This document shows positions 1 through 8,295 of a stretch of DNA of 64,000 bases, in pieces. Each line of letters opens with the position of its first letter. Positions within the stretch are counted from its first letter, which is position 1. Location: assembly GCF_007748195.1 (NCBI RefSeq), contig NZ_CP037920.1, positions 2,357,501 through 2,421,500 on the forward strand, written 5' to 3'. Both the position numbers and the translations under genes were made by a program. The notes beneath the pieces are model-generated. The model ran no database searches and was not told the origin of the DNA. It was given only the letters and a program-made list of their open reading frames with translations. Source of the stretch: Gimesia aquarii (lineage in GTDB: Bacteria > Planctomycetota > Planctomycetia > Planctomycetales > Planctomycetaceae).

Positions 1-94
1 TTGGGTTGCATTAATGCAAGTCCCTTACTTTGTTTGGGTTTCGGTTGCGACCGGATTGCAAATCAGTATTTTCTGGATGAACCGGGGATCGTGA
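1..94 (+). CDS. 3' end of a membrane protein gene (partial)
   Basis: An open frame enters at the window edge (codons starting at position 2) and stops at TGA 92-94. The roughly 30 visible residues are strongly hydrophobic and aromatic, ending in FWMNRGS, as expected for the last transmembrane helix of an integral membrane protein. The next gene starts 4 nt after this stop, so the two are probably co-transcribed. Too little is visible to name a family, and a chance open frame cannot be excluded. Confidence 0.4.
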   Translation, partial: WVALMQVPYFVWVSVATGLQISIFWMNRGS

Positions 95-98
95 CACG

Positions 99-1028
99 TT
101 GAAGAAAAAACCAACCTCTCAAAACTCGCTTCGCTTGGGACTGTGTTGTCAGTTTCTTGAAGAACCGATCCAGTTTCGTAACACAACGGTCAAAGCCAAC
201 AGCAGTATGGATCGCCCGGCGGCTCTGGAAAAACTATCTCGTTTGTGTAGGGAAAATGCAGTCGCGTTACAGGCAGCGCTCGAATATTGTGTCGCACACG
301 ATATTGGCTGCTTTCGAATTAACAGTCAGATATTGCCTTTGAAAACTCACTTCGAATGTGGCTATGAGATGAATGACCTTCCCGAAGGGAAAAAGATTGT
401 TTCACTATTCAAGCAGTGCGGGAAGTATGCCCGTGAACATGATCTTCGTACCTCGTTCCATCCTGATCAATTTGTCGTGCTCAATTCACCGCGTCCCGAT
501 GTCGTCGAGCGTTCTATAGCAGAACTCGAATATCAGGCGAAAGTCGCAGAGTGGGTCAATACTGATGTGATCAACATCCATGGTGGTGGTGCCTATGGTG
601 ATAAACAAAACGCCTTAAAACAGTTTGCCAAAAATCTGCGCCGTCTTTCAAAGCGGGTACGAAGTCGACTGACTGTTGAGAACGATGATACGACTTATAC
701 TCCGTCTGATTTGTTACCCTTATGCCGCGAGACAGGGATTCCTCTCGTCTATGATGTGCACCATCACCGCTGTCTACCCGATACGCTTTCTATCGAAGAG
801 GCGACTAACGAAGCCCTTACAACCTGGGATCGAGAACCACTGTTTCATATCTCCAGTCCACTGGAAGGCTGGCAAGGACCGAAACCGCAACGGCACCATG
901 ATTTTATTTCAATAAAAGACTTTCCCCACTGTTGGGAAGGGCGAGAACTCACTATCGAAGTCGAAGCCAAGGCGAAAGAACTGGCAGTGTTGAAGTTCAA
1001 AGGATCACTCAAGCGACGACTTGGTTGA
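99..1028 (+). CDS. uvsE: UV DNA damage endonuclease UvsE (UVDE)
   Basis: 309-aa TIM-barrel endonuclease that nicks DNA 5' of UV photoproducts and other lesions, starting alternative excision repair in the cytoplasm. Metal-ligand motifs of the UVDE family are visible in order: SFHPDQF (H121), NIHGGG (H161), TVEND (E194), YDVHHH (D219, H221-223), H250, HHD (H266/267) and TIEVEAK (E287). The length matches bacterial UvsE. The start is the TTG at 99, because no in-frame ATG lies near the conserved RLGLCCQF beginning and a GGGG-type ribosome site lies about 10 nt upstream. The 3' end overlaps the convergent membrane gene by 24 bp. The family call is firm; the exact start is less certain. Confidence 0.9.
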   Translation: MKKKPTSQNSLRLGLCCQFLEEPIQFRNTTVKANSSMDRPAALEKLSRLCRENAVALQAALEYCVAHDIGCFRINSQILPLKTHFECGYEMNDLPEGKKIVSLFKQCGKYAREHDLRTSFHPDQFVVLNSPRPDVVERSIAELEYQAKVAEWVNTDVINIHGGGAYGDKQNALKQFAKNLRRLSKRVRSRLTVENDDTTYTPSDLLPLCRETGIPLVYDVHHHRCLPDTLSIEEATNEALTTWDREPLFHISSPLEGWQGPKPQRHHDFISIKDFPHCWEGRELTIEVEAKAKELAVLKFKGSLKRRLG

Positions 1029-1400
1029 GCGTTTTGTGATAATATAAAGTGTCAGACTCATGAGGAAAATCAGCCACTCACCCCCGGCCAGAGCATAGGT
1101 CGTCGATTCGAATCCGGAAAAGAGAACAAAGCCAAGCGTGCGAAACATAACCAGACAACCGTGAACGATCACGCAGATATACAGCGAAAAGTGAGTGACT
1201 TCTTTCTGGAAGAGAGGCCGTAGGAAGACGATACCGAGTGCCAGTTCCAGCCCTCCATAGACCGTTAGAAATTCTGATTGCCCCGATCCTGGTTTGAGGA
1301 TGAAGCCAACAGATTGTGAAGTCGTTTCAGGAGCGAAGGCGCACCAAACTGCCAGCAAGATGTAAATGAAGCCAACAAGAGCCAGGAACGTGCGCGCCAT
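1005..1400 (-). CDS. Small four-helix membrane protein, DUF4345-like
   Basis: 131-aa integral membrane protein with four predicted transmembrane helices (about residues 5-23, 44-62, 72-92 and 100-122) and a basic C-terminal tail. The pattern of an N-terminal helix, a YGGLELALG segment and an RTLGF segment resembles the DUF4345 family, whose function is unknown. It is convergent with uvsE and the two 3' ends overlap by 24 bp, leaving no room for a separate terminator. Nothing in the sequence points to a substrate or partner. Confidence 0.7.
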   Translation of the reverse strand: MARTFLALVGFIYILLAVWCAFAPETTSQSVGFILKPGSGQSEFLTVYGGLELALGIVFLRPLFQKEVTHFSLYICVIVHGCLVMFRTLGFVLFSGFESTTYALAGGEWLIFLMSLTLYIITKRSTKSSLE

Positions 1401-1798
1401 ATTATTAAAATGATTCCTTGCGAGAACTCGTTTACACGAAAATATGGTTAGTCATCTTCATTAGCTAACCACTGGTGTGAACTATCTTATTGTAGGCTCA
1501 TCAATTTGATTGGCAATGACTTACTCTGCGATCTGGTCCAAGCTGAATGGGTCCGGTAATATGCCTCGCATCACAGACGAGATTAATCTTTCTGATAGAG
1601 ATCAGCTTTTAACTGATTGATCCTGTTCGCTCAAAAGGTTGTAGGGTATTCTAGAAATAGAGGATATTCATTACTACTAATCTACTAATCAAGGAGTTTT
1701 ACATTCAACCTGGCTGATGACTTGAGAGGGATGTTCTAAAAATTTCGACGAAAAGTTGAAATGTGGTTTATCTGAAACTGTAAGTGGAGCAAACTGAA
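1401..1798. other. Intergenic region between divergent genes
   Basis: About 400 bp separate the divergent membrane-protein gene and the aldolase gene, so promoters for both must lie here. The only structure I see is a 7-bp inverted repeat, TGGTTAG (1445-1451) and CTAACCA (1465-1471), which could be an operator or may be chance. No RNA gene or convincing extra ORF is visible. Confidence 0.4.
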
Positions 1799-2812
1799 AT
1801 GAACAGACAACAGCTAATTGACACGGCAAAAGCGATGGTCGTTGACGACAAGGGACTCCTGGCGATGGATGAGAGCACCCCAACCTGCGATAAACGATTT
1901 GCTAAGTTGGACATCCCCCAGAACGAAGAGACCCGGCGTATCTATCGAGAGTTGATTGTTAACACACCTGGCCTTAACGAAAGCATCAGCGGAGCCATTC
2001 TGTATGATGAGACAATCCGTCAGAAGCGGAATGATGGTTCTTCTTTTGTGCAAGCCCTCACCGATGTGGGAATTATTCCCGGAATTAAAGTCGATGCGGG
2101 GGCAAAGGAGATGGCCGCTCATCCGGGAGAGAAGATTACGGAAGGTCTGGATCGATTACGCGACCGTCTGGCCGAATACGTTCAGATGGGAGCCCGTTTT
2201 GCCAAGTGGCGTGCGGTCATTACGATCGGTGATGGTATTCCGAGTCGCGGTTGTATTGAGGCCAACGCACACGCATTAGGACGATATGCTGCATTATCTC
2301 AGGAAGCCAGGCTGGTTCCTATCGTTGAACCAGAAGTACTCATGGACGGCAACCACACTCTTGAACGTTGCTACGAAGTGACTGAGGAAACACTACGAAC
2401 GGTTTTTCAGCAGCTTTACATGCAACGCGTAATGTTAGAAGGCATGATTCTGAAACCAAATATGGTGCTACCAGGATTAGCCTGTCCGCATCAGAATTCG
2501 GTGGATGAAGTGGCCGATGCTACGGTGGCCTGTTTCTTACGTGCCGTTCCTGCTGCGGTTTCGGGAGTGACATTCTTATCGGGTGGTCAATCCAGCGAAC
2601 TGGCGTCAGCGCGTTTGAACGCCATGAATGTCAAATTCAAATCTCAAGTCCCCTGGGAGTTGTCGTTTTCCTTTGCCCGGGCGATCCAGCAACCGGCGAT
2701 GGGAATCTGGGGAGGCGATTCTGCTAATGTGATGGCAGCCCAGAAAGCATTATATCATCGCGCGAAATGCAACCGAGATGCACGCCGTGGCGAATACAAT
2801 GCCGAGACCTAA
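1799..2812 (+). CDS. fda: Class I fructose-bisphosphate aldolase
   Basis: 337-aa Schiff-base aldolase that interconverts fructose 1,6-bisphosphate with dihydroxyacetone phosphate and glyceraldehyde 3-phosphate in glycolysis and gluconeogenesis. Hallmarks from the chosen start are LLAMDES (D24), PGIKVD (K98), FAKWRAV (K136), IVEPEV (E177/E179), the Schiff-base lysine in MILKPN (K219) and LSGGQS. Length and motif order match the class I family of plants, animals and some bacteria. I chose ATG 1799 over the in-frame GTG at 1784 because GGAG lies 9 nt before the ATG and the encoded protein then begins like known homologues. The gene stands alone, with a long upstream region. Confidence 0.93.
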   Translation: MNRQQLIDTAKAMVVDDKGLLAMDESTPTCDKRFAKLDIPQNEETRRIYRELIVNTPGLNESISGAILYDETIRQKRNDGSSFVQALTDVGIIPGIKVDAGAKEMAAHPGEKITEGLDRLRDRLAEYVQMGARFAKWRAVITIGDGIPSRGCIEANAHALGRYAALSQEARLVPIVEPEVLMDGNHTLERCYEVTEETLRTVFQQLYMQRVMLEGMILKPNMVLPGLACPHQNSVDEVADATVACFLRAVPAAVSGVTFLSGGQSSELASARLNAMNVKFKSQVPWELSFSFARAIQQPAMGIWGGDSANVMAAQKALYHRAKCNRDARRGEYNAET

Positions 2813-2868
2813 GCGGCATGAGCTTAGCTGCAAGGATTCTTTCCCGAGGCGCTTTGATTCTAAAGCTT

Positions 2869-4020
2869 TTAGTATTTCAAAACATGTGGATCGAGCCACA
2901 CAGCATGCGCTCCTGTGGCTCTACCAGGTGATTCAGTCCGTAGTTCCAGCGTCTTGACGTTTTTAACGGAAACGCGGCAATATTGTACGTCCCCACGACC
3001 GCGGATAGGAGCCGATTTCCAGAGTACTTTGCCATCACCGACAACCCAGAAATATATAGTTCCACGAAAGACATATGTATCATCCATGATTGCAATGCCA
3101 GTCTCAAAGGTTTTGTATTGACTATTGAGGTTGTAACGCACACGTGCGGAACCGTTATCCGGAGGATGTAAACCAAGGCCGTTGGGAAACTCCAGATTAT
3201 TAACTGTAAATATGGGGTTACCATTTCCACTGCTTCCATTCTTTCCCAAAGGCCAGGGTCCTTTGTTTACATCTGTTTCGACCATGTGATTTAGATAACG
3301 GATTGGCAACTTATTCATCATCGCATCGATTCGAGCTCGATCCGCTCCAAGCGAACTACTCCAGGCTCGTCTATATAAGTCATATGCGTGCAATTCCAAT
3401 GTTCGTTTTGCCAGACCTTTTTCGTTTTCAGCCAGTTGCAACCAACCGTTGGCAATTGCCAGAGTAGTGGCTTCGTCATTCGAGTTAGAAAGTTCTTTTT
3501 TAGCTAAAGTTCGATATGATGTGTCATCACCTTTTGCGAGCCAGAAAAGCCCCTCTTTCCACTGATTCAAATACAGTGCAACAAATTTGCCATATATCGT
3601 TGCCGATTTCGAGTCATTCACATCTTGTTTTAGCTTTTTGTGATTTTTTTCTACTTTGCGATATTCTCGATTCAGCAACGAACTACGCAACTTCAATCTG
3701 TTCGCTGAGGTAATGGCGTGATTATTTCCTGATAATTTCGCGATTTTGACAGCAAGTGCGGCAAACTTGAGTGCAGTGGCATAATCACCGGCTTTGATCA
3801 CTGTTTGACAAGCGTCCATGGCATCAAATGCCACTTCTTTCATATATTCTTTCGTCGGTGCTTTTTGAGATTCGAGCAGAAGTTCCTTATAACGTTCAGT
3901 GAAGTTAATCTTTTGAGAAGAGGGATCTGCGCCTCGAACATAAGATGTTCCCAAGAATACGATCATCAGCACTACGACTAAGAGTTTGTGTGAAAATGTA
4001 TTGTGAATAAGATATCGCAT
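2869..4020 (-). CDS. Exported protein with C-terminal NPCBM domain
   Basis: About 383 aa when started at ATG 4020, which gives a clean signal peptide (basic start, hydrophobic core, cleavage near VRGA). The frame stays open to 4095, so a longer form is possible. The middle (about residues 30-230) is helical and lysine-rich, with repeats of the kind seen in TPR-like proteins. The last 130 residues carry NPCBM features: GLGLHPP, an aromatic/Gly-rich beta pattern, FWVVGDGKVLWKS and a closing HAVWLDP. NPCBM modules bind carbohydrate in secreted planctomycete and other bacterial proteins. The protein probably acts in the periplasm or at the surface; no catalytic motif was seen. Confidence 0.75.
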   Translation of the reverse strand: MRYLIHNTFSHKLLVVVLMIVFLGTSYVRGADPSSQKINFTERYKELLLESQKAPTKEYMKEVAFDAMDACQTVIKAGDYATALKFAALAVKIAKLSGNNHAITSANRLKLRSSLLNREYRKVEKNHKKLKQDVNDSKSATIYGKFVALYLNQWKEGLFWLAKGDDTSYRTLAKKELSNSNDEATTLAIANGWLQLAENEKGLAKRTLELHAYDLYRRAWSSSLGADRARIDAMMNKLPIRYLNHMVETDVNKGPWPLGKNGSSGNGNPIFTVNNLEFPNGLGLHPPDNGSARVRYNLNSQYKTFETGIAIMDDTYVFRGTIYFWVVGDGKVLWKSAPIRGRGDVQYCRVSVKNVKTLELRTESPGRATGAHAVWLDPHVLKY

Positions 4021-4232
4021 TTGATTATCCAGTTGAGAGTCTTTACAGATTCTTACACAGCGGACCAGTAATAGTAATGCTCCCATCGTAACCAATGATT
4101 TACTGAGAATCTAGAATCATTCATCAATGGATCAAACGAGGCCACCTTTTCTTTTGCATTTTATGTCGGTTGGAAAGGCTCTAATAAGTGATTCTTATGG
4201 TTGAATATCAGTAATCAGGAGCCGATGATACA

Positions 4233-4757
4233 ATGATGTTGTCAAAAATTGGTTCAAACACGTCTCCTCATAAAATGATTGGAAAACTGATGAGTATTTC
4301 AGAACGTATCGAAGAATATCTCGCCGGACCAGAGACGTTACGTCAGGCGATTGCAGGCATGACAGATTCTGATATTGATGCCGCACCGATTCCCGGGAAG
4401 TGGTCAACCCGGCAGATTATCTGTCACATTGCTGACTTTGAGCCGGTTTACGCAGATCGAATGAAACGAGTCATTGCTGAAGAAGATCCTCCCTTGATGG
4501 GCGGTGATCCAGATCTTTTTGCCGAGCGACTTGCCTATGAGCAACGTGATCTTGAAGAGGAATTTCAGCTAATGATTGCGGTTCGGCAGCACATGGGTAG
4601 AATTCTGAAATCAATCGGTCCGGAAGATTTTCAGCGCACGGGAAACCATTCTCGTGATGGAGCACTCTCTTTGACGGACTTGTTAAGTCGAATTACGAAT
4701 CATATTCCACATCATATAAAATTTATTCGTGAGAAACGAAATGCGTTGAATATATAA
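4233..4757 (+). CDS. DinB-superfamily protein
   Basis: 174-aa four-helix-bundle protein of the DinB/YfiT superfamily. The three-His metal site is recognisable: H65 in ICHIAD, preceded by the typical GKWS motif, and H157 with H161 in the penultimate helix (NHIPHH). Family members are small metal-dependent enzymes, often thiol transferases or proteins of unknown function. The start at 4233 has AGGAG 11 nt upstream. In-frame ATGs at 4275 and 4290 also fit, and the 4290 start would give a more typical 155-aa protein. It stands alone between an inverted gene and the ScdA_N-like gene. Confidence 0.8.
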   Translation: MMLSKIGSNTSPHKMIGKLMSISERIEEYLAGPETLRQAIAGMTDSDIDAAPIPGKWSTRQIICHIADFEPVYADRMKRVIAEEDPPLMGGDPDLFAERLAYEQRDLEEEFQLMIAVRQHMGRILKSIGPEDFQRTGNHSRDGALSLTDLLSRITNHIPHHIKFIREKRNALNI

Positions 4758-4858
4758 ATCATCCCTGTTTTTGTCTTAAAGAACATTCTCGGATTTGATT
4801 CTATGCACTATCTGCTATCATATATTGGAGGAATTTCTTTTCTAAAGGATGGTTTCCG

Positions 4859-5065
4859 ATGGCGAACCTTGGGCTTGATTCCAGTGTTGTAGAATGGGTG
4901 CTTGAGTATCCCGAAGTACAAGGCGTGTTAGAAGCGTTAGGTATTGATCAGTCTTGCTCGGGAAAATCGCTTGATTATGTCTGCCGACAAATGGGACTGG
5001 AACCTCATTTTGTTTTGAAACAGTTGCTGGAAGTCATTGAAGATGGGTCAACCGTGAACGAGTGA
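4859..5065 (+). CDS. Stand-alone ScdA_N / DUF542-like domain protein
   Basis: 68-aa protein whose whole length fits the DUF542 (ScdA_N) pattern: a valine-rich first helix, YPEVQGVLEALGID, a Cys-containing GK turn (SCSGKS), then LDYVCRQMGL and a final amphipathic helix. In RIC/ScdA/YtfE iron-sulfur repair proteins this module precedes a hemerythrin domain and carries a CC pair. Here the pair is replaced by a single Cys (S-C-S) and there is no hemerythrin domain. AAAGGA lies 9 nt before the ATG, so the gene looks real. A role in iron-sulfur repair or redox chemistry is only inferred. Confidence 0.65.
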   Translation: MANLGLDSSVVEWVLEYPEVQGVLEALGIDQSCSGKSLDYVCRQMGLEPHFVLKQLLEVIEDGSTVNE

Positions 5066-5169
5066 CCTAGTGAATGAACTCTGCATTTTGGAATCATCTT
5101 TACCCATTTTCCCTGATAGCATACACTCCTCGCTCGGGCATAATCTTTACCGTGGCGAGAGAGTAGGCG

Positions 5170-6054
5170 ATGCGTAACATTCGGGGGAAAAAAGCACTGA
5201 TTACAGGTGCGGCGTCAGGAATTGGTCGTGAACTCGCTCTTCATCTGGCTTCAGAAGGCGCGGATCTATTCTTGCTGGATGTCGATGAAAGTGGACTAAA
5301 TGACACGGCAAATGCAGCCACACTCCTGGGTGTGCGGGTCATATTCCGGCACTGTGATTTGACCGACTCCCAACAAATTTCCGATGTCATAAGAGCGGTT
5401 CTAGATCAATGGAACTATATTGACATATTAGTGAATAATGCAGGTGTTGCGTTTTACGGTCCGACTCACACAATGACCACAGCGCAATGGGATTGGTTGC
5501 TTGCGATCAACCTGCTGGCTCCGATTCAAATTACGCGTGAATTGCTACCAGCGTTAATCAATCGTCCCGAGGCGCACATCGTCAATATCGCCAGTATTTG
5601 TGGAATCGTTTCTGGTTCACGATTTAGTGCTTACCAGGTAAGTAAATTTGGGCTTTTGGGATTTAGTGAAGCGCTGCGCGCAGAATATAGTCGTCAAGGG
5701 CTGGGAGTTTCTGCAATTTGTCCTGGGCCGGTCTCTACCCGGCTTTTTGAATCAGCTCCTTGTGGTCGTAAAGACAAGAAAACCCCAGTTCCGCCAAGGT
5801 GGGCTTGTATTTCACCAGAGCAGGTGGCACAAAAAACAATCAAGGCCATCTATAAAGACAAAGGGTTGTGTCTGGTGGGCTGGGTTGCCTATGTGTTGTA
5901 TTATCTGAAGCGACTTACTCCCTGGTCATTGGATTTAGCGCATCGCTTCGGACGTCGTAAAAAGATGAAGAAAAAAGCAGAGCAGCTTCATGAATCTGCG
6001 AAGTTAAAAGCAGATGCGATTACCAGTTCTGATCTTTGTTCGAAAGTGACCTGA
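5170..6054 (+). CDS. Short-chain dehydrogenase/reductase (SDR)
   Basis: 294-aa classical SDR with the Rossmann cofactor motif TGAASGIG (12-19), NNAG (89-92), catalytic Ser142, and the YxxxK pair Y155/K159 in SAYQVSK. D38 after the second strand suggests NAD preference. The C-terminal 50 residues are basic and helical with a hydrophobic stretch (VAYVLYYLKRL), a form common in SDRs that act on lipids or attach to membranes. The substrate cannot be told from the sequence. The gene is monocistronic and followed by a hairpin at 6057-6086. Confidence 0.88.
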   Translation: MRNIRGKKALITGAASGIGRELALHLASEGADLFLLDVDESGLNDTANAATLLGVRVIFRHCDLTDSQQISDVIRAVLDQWNYIDILVNNAGVAFYGPTHTMTTAQWDWLLAINLLAPIQITRELLPALINRPEAHIVNIASICGIVSGSRFSAYQVSKFGLLGFSEALRAEYSRQGLGVSAICPGPVSTRLFESAPCGRKDKKTPVPPRWACISPEQVAQKTIKAIYKDKGLCLVGWVAYVLYYLKRLTPWSLDLAHRFGRRKKMKKKAEQLHESAKLKADAITSSDLCSKVT

Positions 6055-6056
6055 TT

Positions 6057-6086
6057 AAATCATCCTCGGTACGCAGAGGATGATTT
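6057..6086 (+). terminator. Strong hairpin after the SDR gene
   Basis: A perfect 11-bp inverted repeat with an 8-nt loop (arms 6057-6067 and 6076-6086) begins 2 nt after the SDR stop codon. It lacks the T-run of a canonical intrinsic terminator, so it may end transcription less efficiently or protect the mRNA 3' end. Confidence 0.55.
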
Positions 6087-6290
6087 ACCTGACCTTGCCC
6101 CCAACCTTGTAACAGTTGGTATGTTAGAAATCTAAGCTAAAGTCATACCTGGTGTGCCGGATATGTTTTTTTCGCTATTCCACCGGGTTCTGAATTCTCA
6201 AAGAAATATGTGTAATTAGTCATTTTTTCCAAAAAGAGTGGACTAATGTTTGTTTTGCTGTGGAGCTTATTGTATACTGCAAATATGTTC

Positions 6291-6320
6291 TTGATGTGCC
6301 TATTTTCCTGTATATATAAT
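6291..6320 (+). promoter_or_regulatory. Candidate sigma-70 promoter for the surface-protein cluster
   Basis: TTGATG (6291-6296) and a perfect TATAAT (6315-6320) are separated by 18 bp in an AT-rich stretch, 45 nt before the GYF-domain gene. This is the best promoter candidate for the co-directional genes that follow. It was found by eye and has no experimental support. Confidence 0.5.
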
Positions 6321-6365
6321 GTGATACTTTCATAACAAGTATTTCATCAGTTTGAGTAACTGCAG

Positions 6366-7133
6366 ATGGCAACTGAGTGGTACTATAAACAATCAGTTGA
6401 AACACTGGGACCTTACACGTTCTATCAAATGATAGAAATGGTACGTGAAGAGCAGTCTCTACCTGAAACTATGGTTCGGCCTAACTATATGGATGAATGG
6501 CAGTGGGCCGATTCTGTTGTCGGTTTATTTCACATGCCGAGGCTGGCTCCAGCAACACTCCCTCCTGTTCGGTCTGTAGTGGACACAGTTAATAATAATT
6601 TTGCTGATGCAGACGACTCGGAGGACTTTCTGGCAGAGTCAGATGATCAAGAATCAACTGCTCCGATCCAAGAGAGGATTCTTGAACACGACACAAATTT
6701 TGAACATGATTCAGAAGTCGATTTGAATGACGAGGTCGAGTTCGGTGCGTATTCTGATGAGACTTGGGTATCGACGCTTAATACGGCCGTAGAACGGATT
6801 GACGTGCGAGCCCCAAAGCAGGAAGAGCCCTCACGTTCTCGGCAGATCGTACCCACCATGAGTCTTTCTTTTTTGGAATGTCTGGTCTTTCGTAAGCTGA
6901 TTCTTGTAGTTGCTATGCTTCTCTGTGCCAGTGCGGGAATCTATGGGTTTGTGAACTGGTCAGAGAAGCAGAACATGATTGTCCCTTCACTTAAACCACC
7001 TGAAGCAAAACTGATCTTTCCGCTCATCGGAGAATACTCCTCATTTGCTTATTGGAAGTACTTTGTGGATTCTGATTTTTGTTGCTGTCTTAACTTACCT
7101 TGCCGCCTGGTGGCTGGAGGCACAAGCCGATGA
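6366..7133 (+). CDS. GYF-like domain membrane protein, apparent C-terminal frameshift
   Basis: 255 codons. Residues 1-60 resemble the bacterial GYF_2 domain (EWYYKQ, LGPYTFYQM, WQWADSV), which in other systems binds proline-rich peptides. A long acidic linker follows (about 70-150), then a transmembrane helix at about 175-198. The last 25 residues in this frame are Cys-rich and atypical. From about 7045 the +1 frame instead encodes a second convincing transmembrane helix (LLIGSTLWILIF and onward) ending in an acidic tail at TAA 7138-7140. That suggests a +1 frameshift between about 7015 and 7045, either a real mutation, a recoding site or a sequence error. As read, the stop overlaps the next start in ATGA. 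Confidence 0.65.
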   Translation: MATEWYYKQSVETLGPYTFYQMIEMVREEQSLPETMVRPNYMDEWQWADSVVGLFHMPRLAPATLPPVRSVVDTVNNNFADADDSEDFLAESDDQESTAPIQERILEHDTNFEHDSEVDLNDEVEFGAYSDETWVSTLNTAVERIDVRAPKQEEPSRSRQIVPTMSLSFLECLVFRKLILVVAMLLCASAGIYGFVNWSEKQNMIVPSLKPPEAKLIFPLIGEYSSFAYWKYFVDSDFCCCLNLPCRLVAGGTSR

Positions 7134-8218
7134 AGAGTAAACGTTGTTTTACTGCTCCCATGACAATCGCTCCTTTTCCAGAAACGTTTCGTCGAAGAAG
7201 AGGTTATACGATCATTGAGCTCCTGGTAGTCACTGCGGTGATCAGTATTTTAATTGCACTTGCACTGCCGGCTGTTCAGTCTGCACGCAATTCTGCCCGG
7301 CAGTTGCAATGTTTAAATAACATGCGCAATGTCAGTCTGGGATTGCTACAGGCGACAGACAGTGCCAACCGGTTTCCTGCTTGTGGTTATTTTGGGGATG
7401 GTACATCTACAGGAGGTGGCTCTTTTCGAAGTTGGGTCGTTGCGGTTCTGCCTTTTATCGATCAGGCAAACTTATACAACCAGTGGGATGTTGAAAAAAA
7501 TTATAATGATCCAACCAATGCACCACTGGCAAAAACATACATTCCTGTCTTAACCTGTCCGGATGACATCTCTGAAGTTCCGGGAGAAGGAAATTTAACA
7601 TACGTAGTCAGCAGTGGGATTGGCTTTTCCGCTCAGATCGGTGGTATACATGATTGTCCGGTTGGTCCATCGAGTGGAAAATTGGATCTGAACGGAAATG
7701 GAATTACTTGCAACTCATCAACAAGTGGGGATGGGACACCCTCTGATCGCGAACTGTTTTTCCAGATGGGTCTCTTTTTTAACGAAACTTGGAAAGGCGA
7801 AATTCGCGCCAAACGTCACCACACGATGGCAAGTATTACAGATGGAGCCTCCAACACCATGCTGATTTCTGAAAATATTCGCACCGGTTATGATCCAGAC
7901 AGACCGACATCCAATTGGGCCTCTCCCAATCCTTATCTGACCAGTTTTTATATTGGAAACCCGTGCCAGAGTAGCAGCTGTTCTGCAGGTAACGTTGATT
8001 ATAATCGCTCTAATTCAGGCTCGAGCGCAATTAATGCCGGTATCAATCAACCTGAAGGTAGCGCCCCGTTTCCCAATTCATTACATGAAGGTGGAGTCAA
8101 TGTGGGTTATTGTGATGGGCATATTCAGTTCCTCTCAGCAAATATCGACGGAAAAGTTTATGCCGCTCTTGCCAGTCCACAGGGGCAGGCTTTGAATGGC
8201 ACATTGCTGAAGCAATAG
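7130..8218 (+). CDS. DUF1559 pseudopilin-like protein
   Basis: 362-aa DUF1559 protein with a prepilin-type N-terminus: a basic leader (RRRR), G|YTIIELLVV with the conserved Glu at +5, a hydrophobic helix and ALPAVQSAR. The C-terminus carries the family's histidine-to-DG signature (HEGGVNVGYCDGH). DUF1559 proteins are abundant in planctomycetes and are presumed to be exported by a type II/IV-pilus-like route; their function is unknown. ATG 7130 has GGAGG 9 nt upstream and overlaps the previous stop, so translation is probably coupled. It opens the putative surface cluster together with the GYF gene. Confidence 0.9.
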   Translation: MKSKRCFTAPMTIAPFPETFRRRRGYTIIELLVVTAVISILIALALPAVQSARNSARQLQCLNNMRNVSLGLLQATDSANRFPACGYFGDGTSTGGGSFRSWVVAVLPFIDQANLYNQWDVEKNYNDPTNAPLAKTYIPVLTCPDDISEVPGEGNLTYVVSSGIGFSAQIGGIHDCPVGPSSGKLDLNGNGITCNSSTSGDGTPSDRELFFQMGLFFNETWKGEIRAKRHHTMASITDGASNTMLISENIRTGYDPDRPTSNWASPNPYLTSFYIGNPCQSSSCSAGNVDYNRSNSGSSAINAGINQPEGSAPFPNSLHEGGVNVGYCDGHIQFLSANIDGKVYAALASPQGQALNGTLLKQ

Positions 8219-8295
8219 TCCAAGTGTAGCAGAGAAGCTGCCATTTACATTTCCTGGCAGATAGTCTTATTCATTATGAGCATTCGAAATCAACT

